Under the pieces are notes generated by a model. The model worked only from the letters and a program-made list of their open reading frames with translations, searched no databases and was not told where the DNA came from. A program made the translations under genes and the position numbers. Positions 44,976 to 55,934 of a DNA stretch of 64,000 nt are shown here, one piece after another. Source of the stretch: Parabacteroides sp. AM08-6 (GTDB taxonomy: Bacteria; Bacteroidota; Bacteroidia; Bacteroidales; Tannerellaceae). The stretch lies in contig NZ_QRMP01000002.1 in the NCBI RefSeq assembly GCF_003473295.1, forward strand, positions 249,204 through 313,203, given 5' to 3'. Within the stretch, counting starts at the first letter, position 1; the number at the start of each line of letters is the position of its first letter.

Positions 44976-45662
44976 ATGAGCATGTATTGGATTATATTTA
45001 TCGGTTTTGCCCTTCTTAGCTGGTTGGTCTCTTCGAGGCTGCAGAATAAGTTTGAGAAGTATTCCAAAATTCCTATGCCGAATGGTATGACAGGTAAGGA
45101 TGTAGCGGAGAAGATGTTGCATGATAATGGTATTTATGATGTGAAAGTAATCTCTACTCCCGGCCATCTGACGGACCATTATAATCCGGCAAACCAAACG
45201 GTGAATCTGAGTGAATCCGTATATTATAGTAATAGTATTGCCGCCGCTGCTGTGGCAGCTCACGAATGTGGACATGCCGTGCAACATGCTACGGCTTACG
45301 CTCCGCTAAGGATGCGTTCGGCATTGGTTCCGGTTGTTAGTTTTGCCTCAAACATTATGACATGGGTTTTGTTGGGTGGTATGTTATTGATTCATAAATT
45401 TCCGCAGTTGTTGCTTTTTGGCATTATTCTGTTTGCAACGACAACCCTCTTTAGTTTTATAACATTGCCGGTTGAAATTAATGCGAGCAAGCGTGCTTTA
45501 GTTTGGTTGAGCAATGCCGGAATAACAAATGTCTATACACATGATAAGGCGGAAGATGCGTTGCGTTCGGCCGCTTATACATATGTGGTTGCAGCTTTAG
45601 GTTCGCTGGCAACATTGTTGTATTATATCATGATTTTTCTGGGAGGAAGGAGCAGGGATTAA
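44976..45662 (+). CDS. YugP-like zinc metallopeptidase
   Basis: A 228-residue membrane protein with an N-terminal helix (WIIFIGFALLSWLVSS), a cytosolic or outside segment, the zinc motif HECGHAVQH in AAAAVAAHECGHAVQHAT, and two or three further helices (VSFASNIMTWVLLGGMLLI; LLLFGIILFATTTLFSF; YTYVVAALGSLATLLYYIM). It matches the neutral zinc metallopeptidase family PF04298 (YugP). The substrate is unknown. Single gene between purA and hisS. Confidence 0.85.
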   Translation: MSMYWIIFIGFALLSWLVSSRLQNKFEKYSKIPMPNGMTGKDVAEKMLHDNGIYDVKVISTPGHLTDHYNPANQTVNLSESVYYSNSIAAAAVAAHECGHAVQHATAYAPLRMRSALVPVVSFASNIMTWVLLGGMLLIHKFPQLLLFGIILFATTTLFSFITLPVEINASKRALVWLSNAGITNVYTHDKAEDALRSAAYTYVVAALGSLATLLYYIMIFLGGRSRD

Positions 45663-45705
45663 TCGGTATTTCGACGGAACAACTTCTATATTCCTGTAAA
45701 AGCAT

Positions 45706-45713
45706 TACCTTTG
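45706..45713 (+). promoter_or_regulatory. -7 element of hisS
   Basis: TACCTTTG, a full match to TAnnTTTG, 26 bases before the hisS start codon; no clear -33. Confidence 0.55.
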
Positions 45714-45739
45714 CAATCAGAATAATAAATTAAAGAAAT

Positions 45740-47095
45740 ATGCAAAAACCGTCTATTCCTAAGGGAACAAGAGATTTTTCGCCGGAAGAAATGGCGAAAC
45801 GTAATTATATATTCAACACAATTCGAGATGTTTATCATCTGTATGGATTTCAGCAGATTGAAACTCCTGCTATGGAAAATTTGTCTACTTTGATGGGAAA
45901 GTATGGTGAAGAGGGAGACAAGCTGTTGTTTAAAATATTAAATTCCGGTGATTGTTTTGCCGGTATTTCCGATGAAGAACTGTTGGAACACAATGCCGTT
46001 AAATTTGCTGTAAAAGCTTGTGAGAAAGGTTTGCGTTATGATTTGACAGTTCCTTTTGCCCGTTTTGTCGTACAACATCGGAATGAAATAACGTTTCCGT
46101 TCAAACGTTACCAGATACAGCCGGTTTGGCGTGCAGACCGTCCGCAAAAAGGACGTTATCGCGAGTTTTACCAGTGTGATGGCGATGTAGTCGGTTCGGA
46201 CTCTTTGATTAATGAGGTGGAACTGATACAAATTATGGATGAAGTGTTCCGCCGTTTTGGTATTCGGGTTTGCATCAAGATGAATAATCGTAAAATACTT
46301 TCCGGTATTGCTGAAATCATTGGAGAGGCAGATAAGATTGTAGATATTACAGTTGCTATCGACAAACTTGATAAGATTGGTCTGGATAATGTAAATGAAG
46401 AATTACGTTCAAAAGAATTATCGGAGGAGGCTATTGCTCGTTTACAGCCGATAATCATGCTGAAAGGTTCGAACCGTGAAAAATTGTCTGTCTTGAAAAA
46501 AGAATTGTCAGCTTCTGAAATTGCAGTGAAGGGTATTGCTGAAATGGAATTTATCTTGGATAAGATTGACGCGCTATCCCTGAATGCAGAACTGGAACTG
46601 GATTTGACACTGGCTCGTGGGTTGAATTATTATACCGGAGCCATCTTCGAGGTAAAAGCGCTGGATGTGCAGATTGGCAGTATAACAGGTGGCGGACGTT
46701 ATGATAATTTGACAGGTGTATTCGGCATGGATGGTGTATCGGGGGTTGGTATTTCTTTTGGTGCGGATCGTATTTTTGATGTTTTGAACCAATTGGATTT
46801 ATATCCGGCGGATTCTTTACAGACCACTCAATTATTGTTTGTGAACTTTGGAGAAAAAGAGGCCGATTATTTATTGCCGGTAATCGCAAAAGTTCGTGCG
46901 GCAGGTATCCGGACGGAATTGTATCCAGAGTCTGCAAAAATGAAAAAACAAATGGGATATGCCGATACGAAGAAAATACCCTTTGTCGCCCTTGTAGGTG
47001 AAACGGAAATGAATGAGGGTAAGGTTAATCTGAAAAATATGATAACCGGCGAACAGATTCCGGTTACCGTAGATGAATTGATAGAACGTTTCTAA
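45740..47095 (+). CDS. hisS: Histidyl-tRNA synthetase
   Basis: A 451-residue class II synthetase charging tRNA-His. Motif 1 region ([23 protein letters not shown]), motif 2 ([30 protein letters not shown]), the histidine-A loop ([15 protein letters not shown]), motif 3 ([11 protein letters not shown]) and a C-terminal anticodon-binding domain are all present. Length is normal. Confidence 0.96.
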   Translation: MQKPSIPKGTRDFSPEEMAKRNYIFNTIRDVYHLYGFQQIETPAMENLSTLMGKYGEEGDKLLFKILNSGDCFAGISDEELLEHNAVKFAVKACEKGLRYDLTVPFARFVVQHRNEITFPFKRYQIQPVWRADRPQKGRYREFYQCDGDVVGSDSLINEVELIQIMDEVFRRFGIRVCIKMNNRKILSGIAEIIGEADKIVDITVAIDKLDKIGLDNVNEELRSKELSEEAIARLQPIIMLKGSNREKLSVLKKELSASEIAVKGIAEMEFILDKIDALSLNAELELDLTLARGLNYYTGAIFEVKALDVQIGSITGGGRYDNLTGVFGMDGVSGVGISFGADRIFDVLNQLDLYPADSLQTTQLLFVNFGEKEADYLLPVIAKVRAAGIRTELYPESAKMKKQMGYADTKKIPFVALVGETEMNEGKVNLKNMITGEQIPVTVDELIERF

Positions 47096-47105
47096 TCAGA
47101 ATATC

Positions 47106-47133
47106 TAAGGGCAGCCTGAACCGGTTGCCCTTA
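47106..47133 (+). terminator. Stem-loop between hisS and the GH30 gene
   Basis: TAAGGGCA (47106-47113) pairs with TGCCCTTA (47126-47133). The T-run behind it is weak (CATCTCTT), so it may be a partial terminator that lets some transcript through to the GH30 gene. Confidence 0.5.
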
Positions 47134-47154
47134 CATCTCTTAAAATTGTTAATC

Positions 47155-48585
47155 ATGAAAACACACGTTTTGATTCTCACCGTAGTTTTGTGTTTGTCAT
47201 CTTGTACTTTCCAGCCACACGCATCTTGGATGACAACAACTGAAAAGACTCCTTGGCAAGAACAGCCGGATTTGGTATCGGCATTGGCTGATACGGTCAA
47301 AGAGATTGATGTGACTGTCCGAACGGATAAGAAACAGCAAATGATAGATGGTTTTGGTGCCTGTTTTAACGAGTTGGGATGGATTTCTTTAAGTCGCTTA
47401 GAGCCTACTGAGCGGGAGAAAATAATGGAAGAACTTTTTTTCCCCGATTTCGGTGCGAATTTTACTATTTGCCGTATGCCGGTGGGAGCTAATGATTTTT
47501 CACGTGATTGGTATTCTTATAATGAAGCGGATGGTGATTTTGAAATGAAGAATTTCACAATTGCCAATGATCAACAGACTTTGGTCCCTTTTATCAAAAA
47601 TGCACAAAAATATAAACCGGATTTGCGTATTTGGGCTTCTCCTTGGTGTCCGCCTTCTTGGATGAAATATAATAAGCATTATGCTTCTGCTTATACCGGT
47701 GAGAATATGGATGAAAAATATCGGAATGGTTTACCGGCGGATAAGATAGGGCATGAAGGGACGGATATGTTTATCCAGGAGGATGCTTATTTGAAAGCTT
47801 ATGCGTTATATTTTTCGAAATTCATCAATGCTTATAAAGAGCAAGGTGTTGATATTTTTGCAGTTATGCCACAGAATGAATTTAATTCTGCTCAGATATT
47901 TCCCAGTTGTTGTTGGACAGCAGCTTCGTTGGCAAATTTTGTCGGTAACTATTTGGGACCGGCTATGAGAGAACTGGATGTCCAGGTCATGTTTGGTACG
48001 ATGGAGCGGGCGAATGAAGCCTTGGTGGATACAATTCTGACAGATGCGTCTAGCAGTAAATATGTCAGTGGTGTCGGTTTCCAGTGGGCAGGACGTGGGG
48101 CTATTAAAGGAATACATGAGCGTTATCCGGATATGAAACTTTATCAGACAGAACAAGAGTGTGGGGATGGCAGGAACGATTGGAGAGGGGCTGAATATTC
48201 TTGGAATTTGATGCGTCACTATTTTGATAACGGAGTGTCTGCTTATATGTATTGGAATATCTCACTTGAAAAAGGAGGAATTAGCCGTTGGGGATGGGCT
48301 CAAAATTCTTTAGTAGTGGTAGACCCGGATACAAAATCATTCCAATACACTCCTGAATATTATATCATGAAGCATCTTAGCCATTATGTACAGCCGGGAG
48401 CTTATAAAGTAGAGACAGAGGGGACTTTCGGAAATTTGCTTGCTTTTGTCAATCCGGACGAAAGTGTTGTAGTGGCATTGGCAAACGATACGAATAAGGA
48501 GGAGAAGGTGACGGTCCGGATTGGGAAAAATGTTTATCAGCCGGTATTGGCGGCACATTCCGTATCGACATTGCTGGTTCATTGA
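47155..48585 (+). CDS. GH30 glycoside hydrolase, exported lipoprotein
   Basis: About 476 residues. The lipoprotein signal ends CLSSC (Cys16). The catalytic (beta/alpha)8 barrel carries MIDGFGACFNELGWIS at the start, acid/base Glu242 in MPQNEFNSAQ, and the nucleophile in YQTEQECGDG (Glu333 or 335); a C-terminal beta-sandwich follows. This layout is that of GH30 (glucosylceramidase, beta-1,6-glucanase and beta-glucosidase type). The exact glycan is not clear. The start is ATG 47155, since a TTG at 47125 lies in the hairpin ahead of the gene. Confidence 0.87.
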   Translation: MKTHVLILTVVLCLSSCTFQPHASWMTTTEKTPWQEQPDLVSALADTVKEIDVTVRTDKKQQMIDGFGACFNELGWISLSRLEPTEREKIMEELFFPDFGANFTICRMPVGANDFSRDWYSYNEADGDFEMKNFTIANDQQTLVPFIKNAQKYKPDLRIWASPWCPPSWMKYNKHYASAYTGENMDEKYRNGLPADKIGHEGTDMFIQEDAYLKAYALYFSKFINAYKEQGVDIFAVMPQNEFNSAQIFPSCCWTAASLANFVGNYLGPAMRELDVQVMFGTMERANEALVDTILTDASSSKYVSGVGFQWAGRGAIKGIHERYPDMKLYQTEQECGDGRNDWRGAEYSWNLMRHYFDNGVSAYMYWNISLEKGGISRWGWAQNSLVVVDPDTKSFQYTPEYYIMKHLSHYVQPGAYKVETEGTFGNLLAFVNPDESVVVALANDTNKEEKVTVRIGKNVYQPVLAAHSVSTLLVH

Positions 48586-48612
48586 GAACCGGTAGTTTTA
48601 AAAAGAATGACT

Positions 48613-48682
48613 TTGCGGTCTGGGATTTGGCTAAAATGTTTGAATATAGCTTTTTAGCCAAATTGCAAACCGCAATTTTTTT
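48613..48682 (+). terminator. Terminator of the GH30 gene
   Basis: TTGCGGT/ACCGCAA (outer) and TTTGGCTAAAA (48626-48636) with TTTTAGCCAAA (48652-48662, inner) form a two-part stem followed by seven T. The rest of the 333-base gap up to groES is A+T rich; CATATTTG near 48774 is a possible groES -7. Confidence 0.8.
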
Positions 48683-48918
48683 GTTCCCTTATATAGATTT
48701 TGGAAATCTTGTGTCTTTTTCCCTAATCTTTTGTTGGAGGAAGTTGGTTAATAGATAGTCATCCTGTCAGTCATATTTGCATAGTTTGCCTGTCGGAAGA
48801 TGTAAAATTGTCAGTCTTTTACTTATTAAATACTTTGGCACAGTATTCGCATAGGCAATTACGTGTGCTTAAAAAGCATAAGACAAACATAATATTATTA
48901 ACAATTAAAAAATATACA

Positions 48919-49191
48919 ATGATGAACATTAAACCTTTAGCAGACAGAGTGCTTATCAAGCCGGCTGCAGCAGAAGAAAAGACTCTTGGCGGAATCATTA
49001 TTCCGGATTCAGCAAAAGAAAAACCTTTAAAAGGTGAAGTTGTTGCCGTAGGTAACGGAACGAAAGATGAAGAAATGGTTGTAAAGAAAGGTGACAATGT
49101 ACTGTATGGCAAATATGCCGGTACAGAAATCGAACTGGACGGTGAAAAGTATCTTATCATGCGTCAGTCTGATATTTTAGCTATTATCTAA
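48919..49191 (+). CDS. groES: Co-chaperonin GroES
   Basis: About 90 residues, the normal size for GroES, the heptameric lid on GroEL. It starts [20 protein letters not shown]; the mobile loop is [21 protein letters not shown] and the family end is [13 protein letters not shown]. The start at 48919 is chosen over upstream in-frame starts because residues before it match nothing in the family. It lies 39 bases ahead of groEL in the standard operon; no CIRCE element is seen. Confidence 0.97.
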   Translation: MMNIKPLADRVLIKPAAAEEKTLGGIIIPDSAKEKPLKGEVVAVGNGTKDEEMVVKKGDNVLYGKYAGTEIELDGEKYLIMRQSDILAII

Positions 49192-49218
49192 TTCACAATT
49201 AAATCAATAAAAATATAA

Positions 49219-50868
<1,650 letters not shown>

Positions 50869-50890
50869 TTCTTCCCGCAATTATAAAACA

Positions 50891-50925
50891 AAAACGGCTG
50901 CTTCCTTTGGGGGTAGCCGTTTTTA
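50891..50925 (+). terminator. Terminator of groES-groEL
   Basis: AAAACGGCT (50891-50899) pairs with AGCCGTTTT (50915-50923), followed by T. Confidence 0.88.
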
Positions 50926-51009
50926 TTTGTTTAAAGGTTAAGATTATATTCGGTTGTATTATATATAGTGTGGAATAATGGAGTTCGTCGGTTTATTGTT
51001 TGTATTATG

Positions 51010-51040
51010 TTTGGTTATTCCGAAAAACTTACTACCTTTG
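51010..51040 (+). promoter_or_regulatory. Promoter of tRNA-Leu
   Basis: TTTG (51010-51013), 19 bases, TACCTTTG (51033-51040): both elements and spacing match the Bacteroidetes promoter exactly, 43 bases before the tRNA. Confidence 0.82.
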
Positions 51041-51083
51041 CAACCGCAATCGAGAGAGATTGTTTTTATTTAAGTAATGAATT

Positions 51084-51165
51084 GCCCAGGTGGCGGAATT
51101 GGTAGACGCGCACGTTTCAGGTGCGTGTGTCGAGAGGCATGCAGGTTCGAGTCCTGTTCTGGGCA
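51084..51165 (+). tRNA. tRNA-Leu (anticodon CAG)
   Basis: The sequence folds as a class II tRNA: acceptor stem GCCCAGG with TCTGGGC and discriminator A, D-loop GGCGGAATTGGTAGACGCG, anticodon stem CACGT/GCGTG with loop TTCAGGT (anticodon CAG at 51118-51120), a short variable arm, and T-loop TTCGAGT. It would read CUG codons. The 3' CCA is not encoded. A terminator (51172) follows directly and a full promoter precedes it, so it is transcribed alone. Confidence 0.96.
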
Positions 51166-51171
51166 CTTCTG

Positions 51172-51208
51172 AAGGCGGATAATCGAAAGGTTATCCGCCT
51201 TTTTTTTT
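51172..51208 (+). terminator. Terminator of tRNA-Leu
   Basis: AAGGCGGATAA (51172-51182) pairs with TTATCCGCCTT (51191-51201), followed by seven more T. Confidence 0.93.
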
Positions 51209-51333
51209 GGATTCTCTCTTTTTGTATGATGATTAAGGCAAATAAGATATGAATTTAAAAAAATCCTACTTCAGCAAATGATATTGGATGATAAATTATT
51301 TTTCTTATATTTACCGCCAAATAGCGAATAGGG

Positions 51334-51885
51334 ATGCAGCAGTATACAGAAGATGAGATAATAGAACAATTACGCAATCCCGCATGTCAGCGGGATGCTT
51401 TTGCGCAGATTGTCAATATCTATGGGGAGAAGTTGTACTGGCAAATACGAAAAATGGTATTTGACCATGATGATGCGAATGATTTGTTGCAGAATACATT
51501 CTTGAAAGCGTGGACAAATATTGATTATTTCAGAGGTGATGCAAAATTATCCACTTGGTTGTATAAAATAGCTATAAACGAATGTATTACTTTTCTAAAC
51601 CGCCAGCGAGCTGTCAATAATGTGTCGATAGATGATGCAGACGTGTTTTTGCTTGAACGTCTGAAGGGAGATGAGTATTTTGATGGAGATGCGGCTCAAA
51701 TGAAATTGCAGGAAGCTATCCTGAGGTTACCGGAAAAGCAGCGTGCTGTATTTAATATGAAATACTTTGATGATATGAAATACGAAGATATGTCGGAGAT
51801 TTTTGGGACATCGGTGGGAGCTTTGAAAGCCTCTTATCATCACGCTGTCAAAAAAGTCGAAGAGTTTTTAACAAAAGACGTTTAA
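51334..51885 (+). CDS. ECF-type RNA polymerase sigma factor
   Basis: A 183-residue sigma-70 factor of the extracytoplasmic-function class. Region 2 runs AFAQIVNIYGEKLYWQIRKMVFDHDDANDLLQNTFLKAWTNIDYFRG... with the WLYKIAINE segment; region 4 is AILRLPEKQRAVFNMKYFDDMKYEDMSEIFGTSVGALKASYHHAVKKVE. It is followed 46 bases later by a membrane protein and then a Spy-like protein, an arrangement like envelope-stress operons. The two downstream genes may be an anti-sigma factor and a target, by position only. Confidence 0.93.
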   Translation: MQQYTEDEIIEQLRNPACQRDAFAQIVNIYGEKLYWQIRKMVFDHDDANDLLQNTFLKAWTNIDYFRGDAKLSTWLYKIAINECITFLNRQRAVNNVSIDDADVFLLERLKGDEYFDGDAAQMKLQEAILRLPEKQRAVFNMKYFDDMKYEDMSEIFGTSVGALKASYHHAVKKVEEFLTKDV

Positions 51886-51931
51886 ACCTTTCGTGTTGCC
51901 ATTTGTCAAAAGAACATAAAAGAGAGTTGAT

Positions 51932-52321
51932 ATGAAAACAGAACAAAACAACCTGGACCGTTTTAAAGGAAAAAATCCTTTTTCTGTGCCCGAAGGGTAT
52001 ATGGAAGGGTTGACTGCCAATATTATGAGCCAGCTTCCCGAGAAATCCCCACAGGAGGAAGTGAAAAAAATCTCCCTCATGGATCGTGTTCGCCCATGGC
52101 TTTACATGGCGGCGGTGTTTGCCGGACTGGGATTGTTTTTTAGAGTCCTGGTCGGTCCTGAAGACAAAACTGTCAAGAATGATTCGTTATTGGTCAAGAC
52201 TGAAATCTCTGCAAATAAGGTTTCGGCTGTTCAGGCAGCAGAAGATGAAGAATATCTTGAGTATCTGGAAGAACGTTACGCAAGTTATATATTGGCAGGA
52301 GATTTGAGTGAATCTGAATAA
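51932..52321 (+). CDS. Small single-pass membrane protein behind ECF sigma, possible anti-sigma
   Basis: A 129-residue protein. The cytoplasmic part starts MKTEQNNLDRFKGKNPFSVPEGYMEGL, a layout common to short Bacteroidales proteins coded behind ECF sigma genes; one membrane helix follows (PWLYMAAVFAGLGLFFRVLV, about residues 55-74), then an acidic tail (EDEEYLEYLEERY). The size, topology and position suggest an anti-sigma factor, but no zinc-binding HxxxCxxC motif is present. Function inferred from context only. Confidence 0.6.
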   Translation: MKTEQNNLDRFKGKNPFSVPEGYMEGLTANIMSQLPEKSPQEEVKKISLMDRVRPWLYMAAVFAGLGLFFRVLVGPEDKTVKNDSLLVKTEISANKVSAVQAAEDEEYLEYLEERYASYILAGDLSESE

Positions 52322-52369
52322 AATGAAGAAAAAACAATCTTTTCACAATATTTTTGTAATAATACTTGT

Positions 52370-52843
52370 ATGAATAAAATATTTTTTATTACATTTGTGG
52401 CGTTTTCAGTTGTGTTCTCATTTAGCGTAAATGCTCAAGGAGGGAAGCCACATCGGAACTTTGATAAGGAGGCATTTCTAGCAAAACGGAACGCGTTTAT
52501 TACAGCGGAAGTTGGGCTAACGCCAGAAGAGGCATCAAAATTTATACCTCTTTGTAATGAACTTCAGGAAAAGCTGTTTGAGGCGGGGCGTGAATGCCGT
52601 AAATTATCTAAAGATTTGAGACGAAATCCTGACGCAAGTGATGAAGACTACATGAAAGTAATTGATGAATGCGTGAAAGTCAATTTGAAACAAGCGCAAT
52701 TGGAGAAGGATTATTACGAGAAATTTAAAAAGATATTATCACCAAAAAAACTTTATAAATACAAGCAAGCGGAGTTGAAGTTCGCGCGCGAGTTTATGAA
52801 GGGTGACAGGGATAAAAAAGAAGAAGAGAATAAGAAAGAATAA
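52370..52843 (+). CDS. Spy/CpxP-like periplasmic protein
   Basis: A 157-residue exported protein: signal peptide MNKIFFITFVAFSVVFSFSVNAQ, then a highly charged helical domain with LTPEEASKFIPLCNELQEKLFEAGRE, reminiscent of the LTxxQ motifs of Spy, CpxP and ZraP envelope-stress proteins. The tail is Lys/Glu rich (KGDRDKKEEENKKE). It is the third gene behind the ECF sigma factor and may be one of its outputs. A terminator follows. Confidence 0.65.
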   Translation: MNKIFFITFVAFSVVFSFSVNAQGGKPHRNFDKEAFLAKRNAFITAEVGLTPEEASKFIPLCNELQEKLFEAGRECRKLSKDLRRNPDASDEDYMKVIDECVKVNLKQAQLEKDYYEKFKKILSPKKLYKYKQAELKFAREFMKGDRDKKEEENKKE

Positions 52844-52901
52844 AATATTATCATTATTTGTGTTTTTTGTTTAGATTTAGTTTTGGCGTTTAAGTTAAGG
52901 G

Positions 52902-52938
52902 AGGGGTGGCGACGTGATGTCGGTTCCCCTTTTGTTTT
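52902..52938 (+). terminator. Terminator between convergent genes
   Basis: AGGGG with CGAC pairs with GTCG and CCCCT, followed by TTTGTTTTT; it separates the ECF operon from the convergent mazG. Confidence 0.75.
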
Positions 52939-53723
52939 TACAATCCTTTTGATTTTGCTTCATTCCACAATTTATCCATTTCTTCCAATGACATCTCTTT
53001 TAAAGACTTTCCTTTTTTTATAGTATGCTCTTCCAGATAGTTGAAACGGCGGATAAACTTTTGGTTCGTGCGTTCCAAGGCATTATCCGGATTGATTTTG
53101 TATAAACGGGCTGCATTGATGAGGCTGAAGAACAAGTCACCGAATTCTGCTTCCATCTTATCAGCATCCATTTTATCGATTTCAGCTTTTAGTTCGGTAA
53201 ATTCTTCGTGCACTTTATCCCAAACCTGGTCACGTTGTTCCCAATCGAAACCCACATTACGGGCTTTGTCCTGAATACGATGTGCTTTAACGACGGATGG
53301 GAGAGAGGCTGGCACACCTTCCAATACAGTTTTATTTCCTCCTTTTTCTTTAAGTTTGAGTTGCTCCCAGCTTTGTTCTACTTTCCCGGCGGTATCGGCT
53401 TGTGCGTCACCGAATACGTGAGGATGGCGATAGATAAGCTTTTGACAAAGGCTGTCGCAAACATCTTTTATGTCAAAGGCGGATTTTTCTTCACCTATTT
53501 TCGCATAGAAGACGATATGCAGAAGCAAATCTCCCAGCTCTTTTTTGATGTTGTAGTTGTCATCTTTCATGATGGCATCGCAAAGTTCGTATGTCTCTTC
53601 AATCGTGTTTGTACGGAGGCTTTCGTTCGTCTGCTTACGATCCCACGGGCATTTTACGCGCAATTCATCCAGAATGTCGAGGAGTTGCCCGAAGGCTTCC
53701 ATTTTTTCTTGTCTTGTTGCCAT
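52938..53723 (-). CDS. mazG: Nucleoside triphosphate pyrophosphohydrolase MazG
   Basis: About 261 residues; hydrolyses NTPs and dNTPs to monophosphates and pyrophosphate, as a house-cleaning enzyme. The first MazG domain has LRVKCPWDRKQTNESLRTNTIEETYELCDAI with the metal-binding EExxE, followed by ELGDLLLHIVFYAKIGEE; the second has EFTELKAEIDKMDADKMEAEFGDLFFSLINAARL. The start is at ATG 53723; the residues before it (from 53765) read as an intergenic repeat. It follows dsbD on the same strand. Confidence 0.93.
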   Translation of the reverse strand: MATRQEKMEAFGQLLDILDELRVKCPWDRKQTNESLRTNTIEETYELCDAIMKDDNYNIKKELGDLLLHIVFYAKIGEEKSAFDIKDVCDSLCQKLIYRHPHVFGDAQADTAGKVEQSWEQLKLKEKGGNKTVLEGVPASLPSVVKAHRIQDKARNVGFDWEQRDQVWDKVHEEFTELKAEIDKMDADKMEAEFGDLFFSLINAARLYKINPDNALERTNQKFIRRFNYLEEHTIKKGKSLKEMSLEEMDKLWNEAKSKGL

Positions 53724-53752
53724 TATATATGAATGTATTAATATGCTAATAA

Positions 53753-53809
53753 GCCAATATGCCATCCGGAAGCTTTCTGTAATGAACGTCTTCCTACCGG
53801 CATATTGGC
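53753..53809. repeat. Inverted repeat between dsbD and mazG
   Basis: GCCAATATGCC (53753-53763) pairs with GGCATATTGGC (53799-53809), and the pairing extends inwards imperfectly through CCGG. Direct copies of TATGCTAATA/CATATTG-type words flank it. No T-run follows on the minus strand. It looks like a Bacteroidales intergenic repeat or a processing hairpin between the two minus-strand genes. Confidence 0.5.
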
Positions 53810-53828
53810 ATATTGATGTATTGTCGGA

Positions 53829-55916
53829 TTATTTTTCTTGTTCCTTGAATACTTTCAGTCCGTTTTCCAGGAATTTGATGTATTCGGGAATACTTTCGTT
53901 GAATGCATACGAAGGGCCGAGCGGTTCTCCCTTGCTGTTCAGCAAGATATAGAATGGCTGAGCGTTGGCCCCGAACTTACTGCGCTGCAAATAACTCCAT
54001 TTGTCACCAATCGTTTTCAACTTACGCGTCTTGCCATGTTCTTCGATAGTGATGGGTTCAGGCAGTTTCGTCTTGTCGTCCACCATCAACGTAATCAGCA
54101 CGTAGTCTTTTTCCAGTAATTGTTTCACTTTGGGGTCGGTCCAAACGGATGCTTCCATTTTGCGGCAATTAACACAACCAAAACCGGAAAAGTCTATCAT
54201 AACGGGTTTGTTTACTTTCTTGGCATAAGCCATGCCGGATTCGTAGTCGTCGAAAGCTGCATGTACTTCGCTATTATATAGATTGAAGTCTTGTGTGTAC
54301 AAAGGAGGAGCAAAAGCACTGATTGCTTTCAGCGGCGCTCCCCAAAGCCCCGGAACCATGTAAACGGCGAAGCCGAATGAAATGATTGCCATGAATAAGC
54401 GCGGAACCGATATATACGGCAGTTCGCTATCATGGCTGAACTTGATTTTGCCCAGCAAATAGCAACCCAACAGAATAAAAATGACAATCCAAAGAACAAT
54501 AAAGACCTCGCGGTCCAGCAGACGCCAGCCATAAGCCAGGTCGGCAACGGAAAGGAACTTCAGTGCCAAAGCCAGTTCAAGGAAGCCTAATACCACCTTT
54601 ACCGAATTCAACCAGCCTCCGGATTTCGGCATACTTTGCAGCATATTCGGGAAAATCGCGAAAAGACTGAACGGTATGGACAAAGCCAAAGCAAAACCAA
54701 ACATACCGATAGCCGGTCCTACAGCCGAACCCATCGAAGCCGCTTGTACAAGCAATGTCCCGATAATCGGGCCTGTACAAGAGAAAGAAACCAGTACCAG
54801 CGTAAACGACATAAAGAAGATACTGATAATCCCTGTAGTCGAATCTGCTTTTGTATCCAGCTTATTTGTCCATGAAGACGGCAGTACCATTTCGAATGCT
54901 CCGAAGAAAGAGATGGCGAATACTACCAGCAACAGGAAGAACAAGATATTGAATATCGCATTGGTCGATAAATCATTTAGCGCACTGGCTCCGAATATGC
55001 CGGTAATCAGTAATCCCATCACCAGATAAATCACAATGATAGACAATCCGTACGTCACAGCATCCCGTATCGCCTTTTTGCGGTTTTTTGTCCGCTTCAG
55101 GAAAAAGCTTACGGTCATAGGTATCATCGGCCAGACGCAAGGAGTCAGCAATGCAATCAGCCCACCGAGGAAGCCGGCAAAGAATATAAAGAGCCAGGAT
55201 GTGTCCGTTGCCGAAACCGTAGAATCCCCAAAAGCTTTCAGCTTATCGATGACCGGCGTCCAAAGGGCAGCATCGTCTGTCAAGTCGTTGACTATTTTGG
55301 CTGGTTCTGTCTCGATAACATCGTTTTTTACAGCAGGCTCCGGGGTAGCCGGTTTGGTTGCAGTCTCGACAACCTGTTCGGTATCCGGCTGTGCAGGAGC
55401 AGCCTCGGTGACATTCGGCTGGGATGCAGGCGCCGGGCTTTGGGCGGCAGCATCCATTTTGATATTACTCTTGTCAAAAGAAAAGCCGATGCGGTCTGGA
55501 GGCAGACAAGTCTCATCGTTGCATGCCATGAACTCTACTTCGCCTTCTGCTTTGAACTTAGCCGGGTCGGTTACTTTTATTTTTTGCGTGAAAGAGACAG
55601 TCCCCGGATACCAGCGCAAGTCCATGGCGAACAGTTCGTCGTAGATGACCGTCGGTTTTACCGAGGGAACCGGCTTGCCAATTAGTTCCGCACCTGTCAA
55701 TGTCTCGAATGTAAAAGAAGTGGATACGGGACCACCTTCCGGAAGGTCTTGGTCATATAAATGCCATCCTTGTTCGGATGTGGCAGTAAATACGATTTCT
55801 TTCTCGGCCTTGCCGGAGTCTTCCAGATTGATTTTCCACTTCACAGGCGTGTGAATTTGTGCCTGTACAGCCAGCGTAACCAGCGCCAGCATTAAGGTAC
55901 TAAAGAGCTTCTTCAT
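53829..55916 (-). CDS. dsbD: Thiol:disulfide interchange protein DsbD
   Basis: A 695-residue protein moving reducing power across the inner membrane. After a signal peptide comes a DsbD alpha-like beta domain (EQGWHLYDQDLPEGGPVSTSF; CNDETCLPP holds its Cys), then eight membrane helices (LFIFFAGFLGGLIALLTPCVWPMIPMTVSFFL contains the first Cys, LVSFSCTGPIIGTLL the second), and a thioredoxin-like end with GFGCVNCRKME. All three redox pairs seem to be kept. The linker between domains 1 and 2 is long and Ala/Pro rich. It probably supplies electrons to periplasmic thiol proteins. Confidence 0.92.
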   Translation of the reverse strand: MKKLFSTLMLALVTLAVQAQIHTPVKWKINLEDSGKAEKEIVFTATSEQGWHLYDQDLPEGGPVSTSFTFETLTGAELIGKPVPSVKPTVIYDELFAMDLRWYPGTVSFTQKIKVTDPAKFKAEGEVEFMACNDETCLPPDRIGFSFDKSNIKMDAAAQSPAPASQPNVTEAAPAQPDTEQVVETATKPATPEPAVKNDVIETEPAKIVNDLTDDAALWTPVIDKLKAFGDSTVSATDTSWLFIFFAGFLGGLIALLTPCVWPMIPMTVSFFLKRTKNRKKAIRDAVTYGLSIIVIYLVMGLLITGIFGASALNDLSTNAIFNILFFLLLVVFAISFFGAFEMVLPSSWTNKLDTKADSTTGIISIFFMSFTLVLVSFSCTGPIIGTLLVQAASMGSAVGPAIGMFGFALALSIPFSLFAIFPNMLQSMPKSGGWLNSVKVVLGFLELALALKFLSVADLAYGWRLLDREVFIVLWIVIFILLGCYLLGKIKFSHDSELPYISVPRLFMAIISFGFAVYMVPGLWGAPLKAISAFAPPLYTQDFNLYNSEVHAAFDDYESGMAYAKKVNKPVMIDFSGFGCVNCRKMEASVWTDPKVKQLLEKDYVLITLMVDDKTKLPEPITIEEHGKTRKLKTIGDKWSYLQRSKFGANAQPFYILLNSKGEPLGPSYAFNESIPEYIKFLENGLKVFKEQEK

Positions 55917-55934
55917 ACTATTCTTGTGTTCTGT

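Noticed and set aside
51084..51165. tRNA-Leu as an integration site for a nearby island
   Set aside because: No integrase gene and no duplicate of the tRNA 3' end were found in the window.
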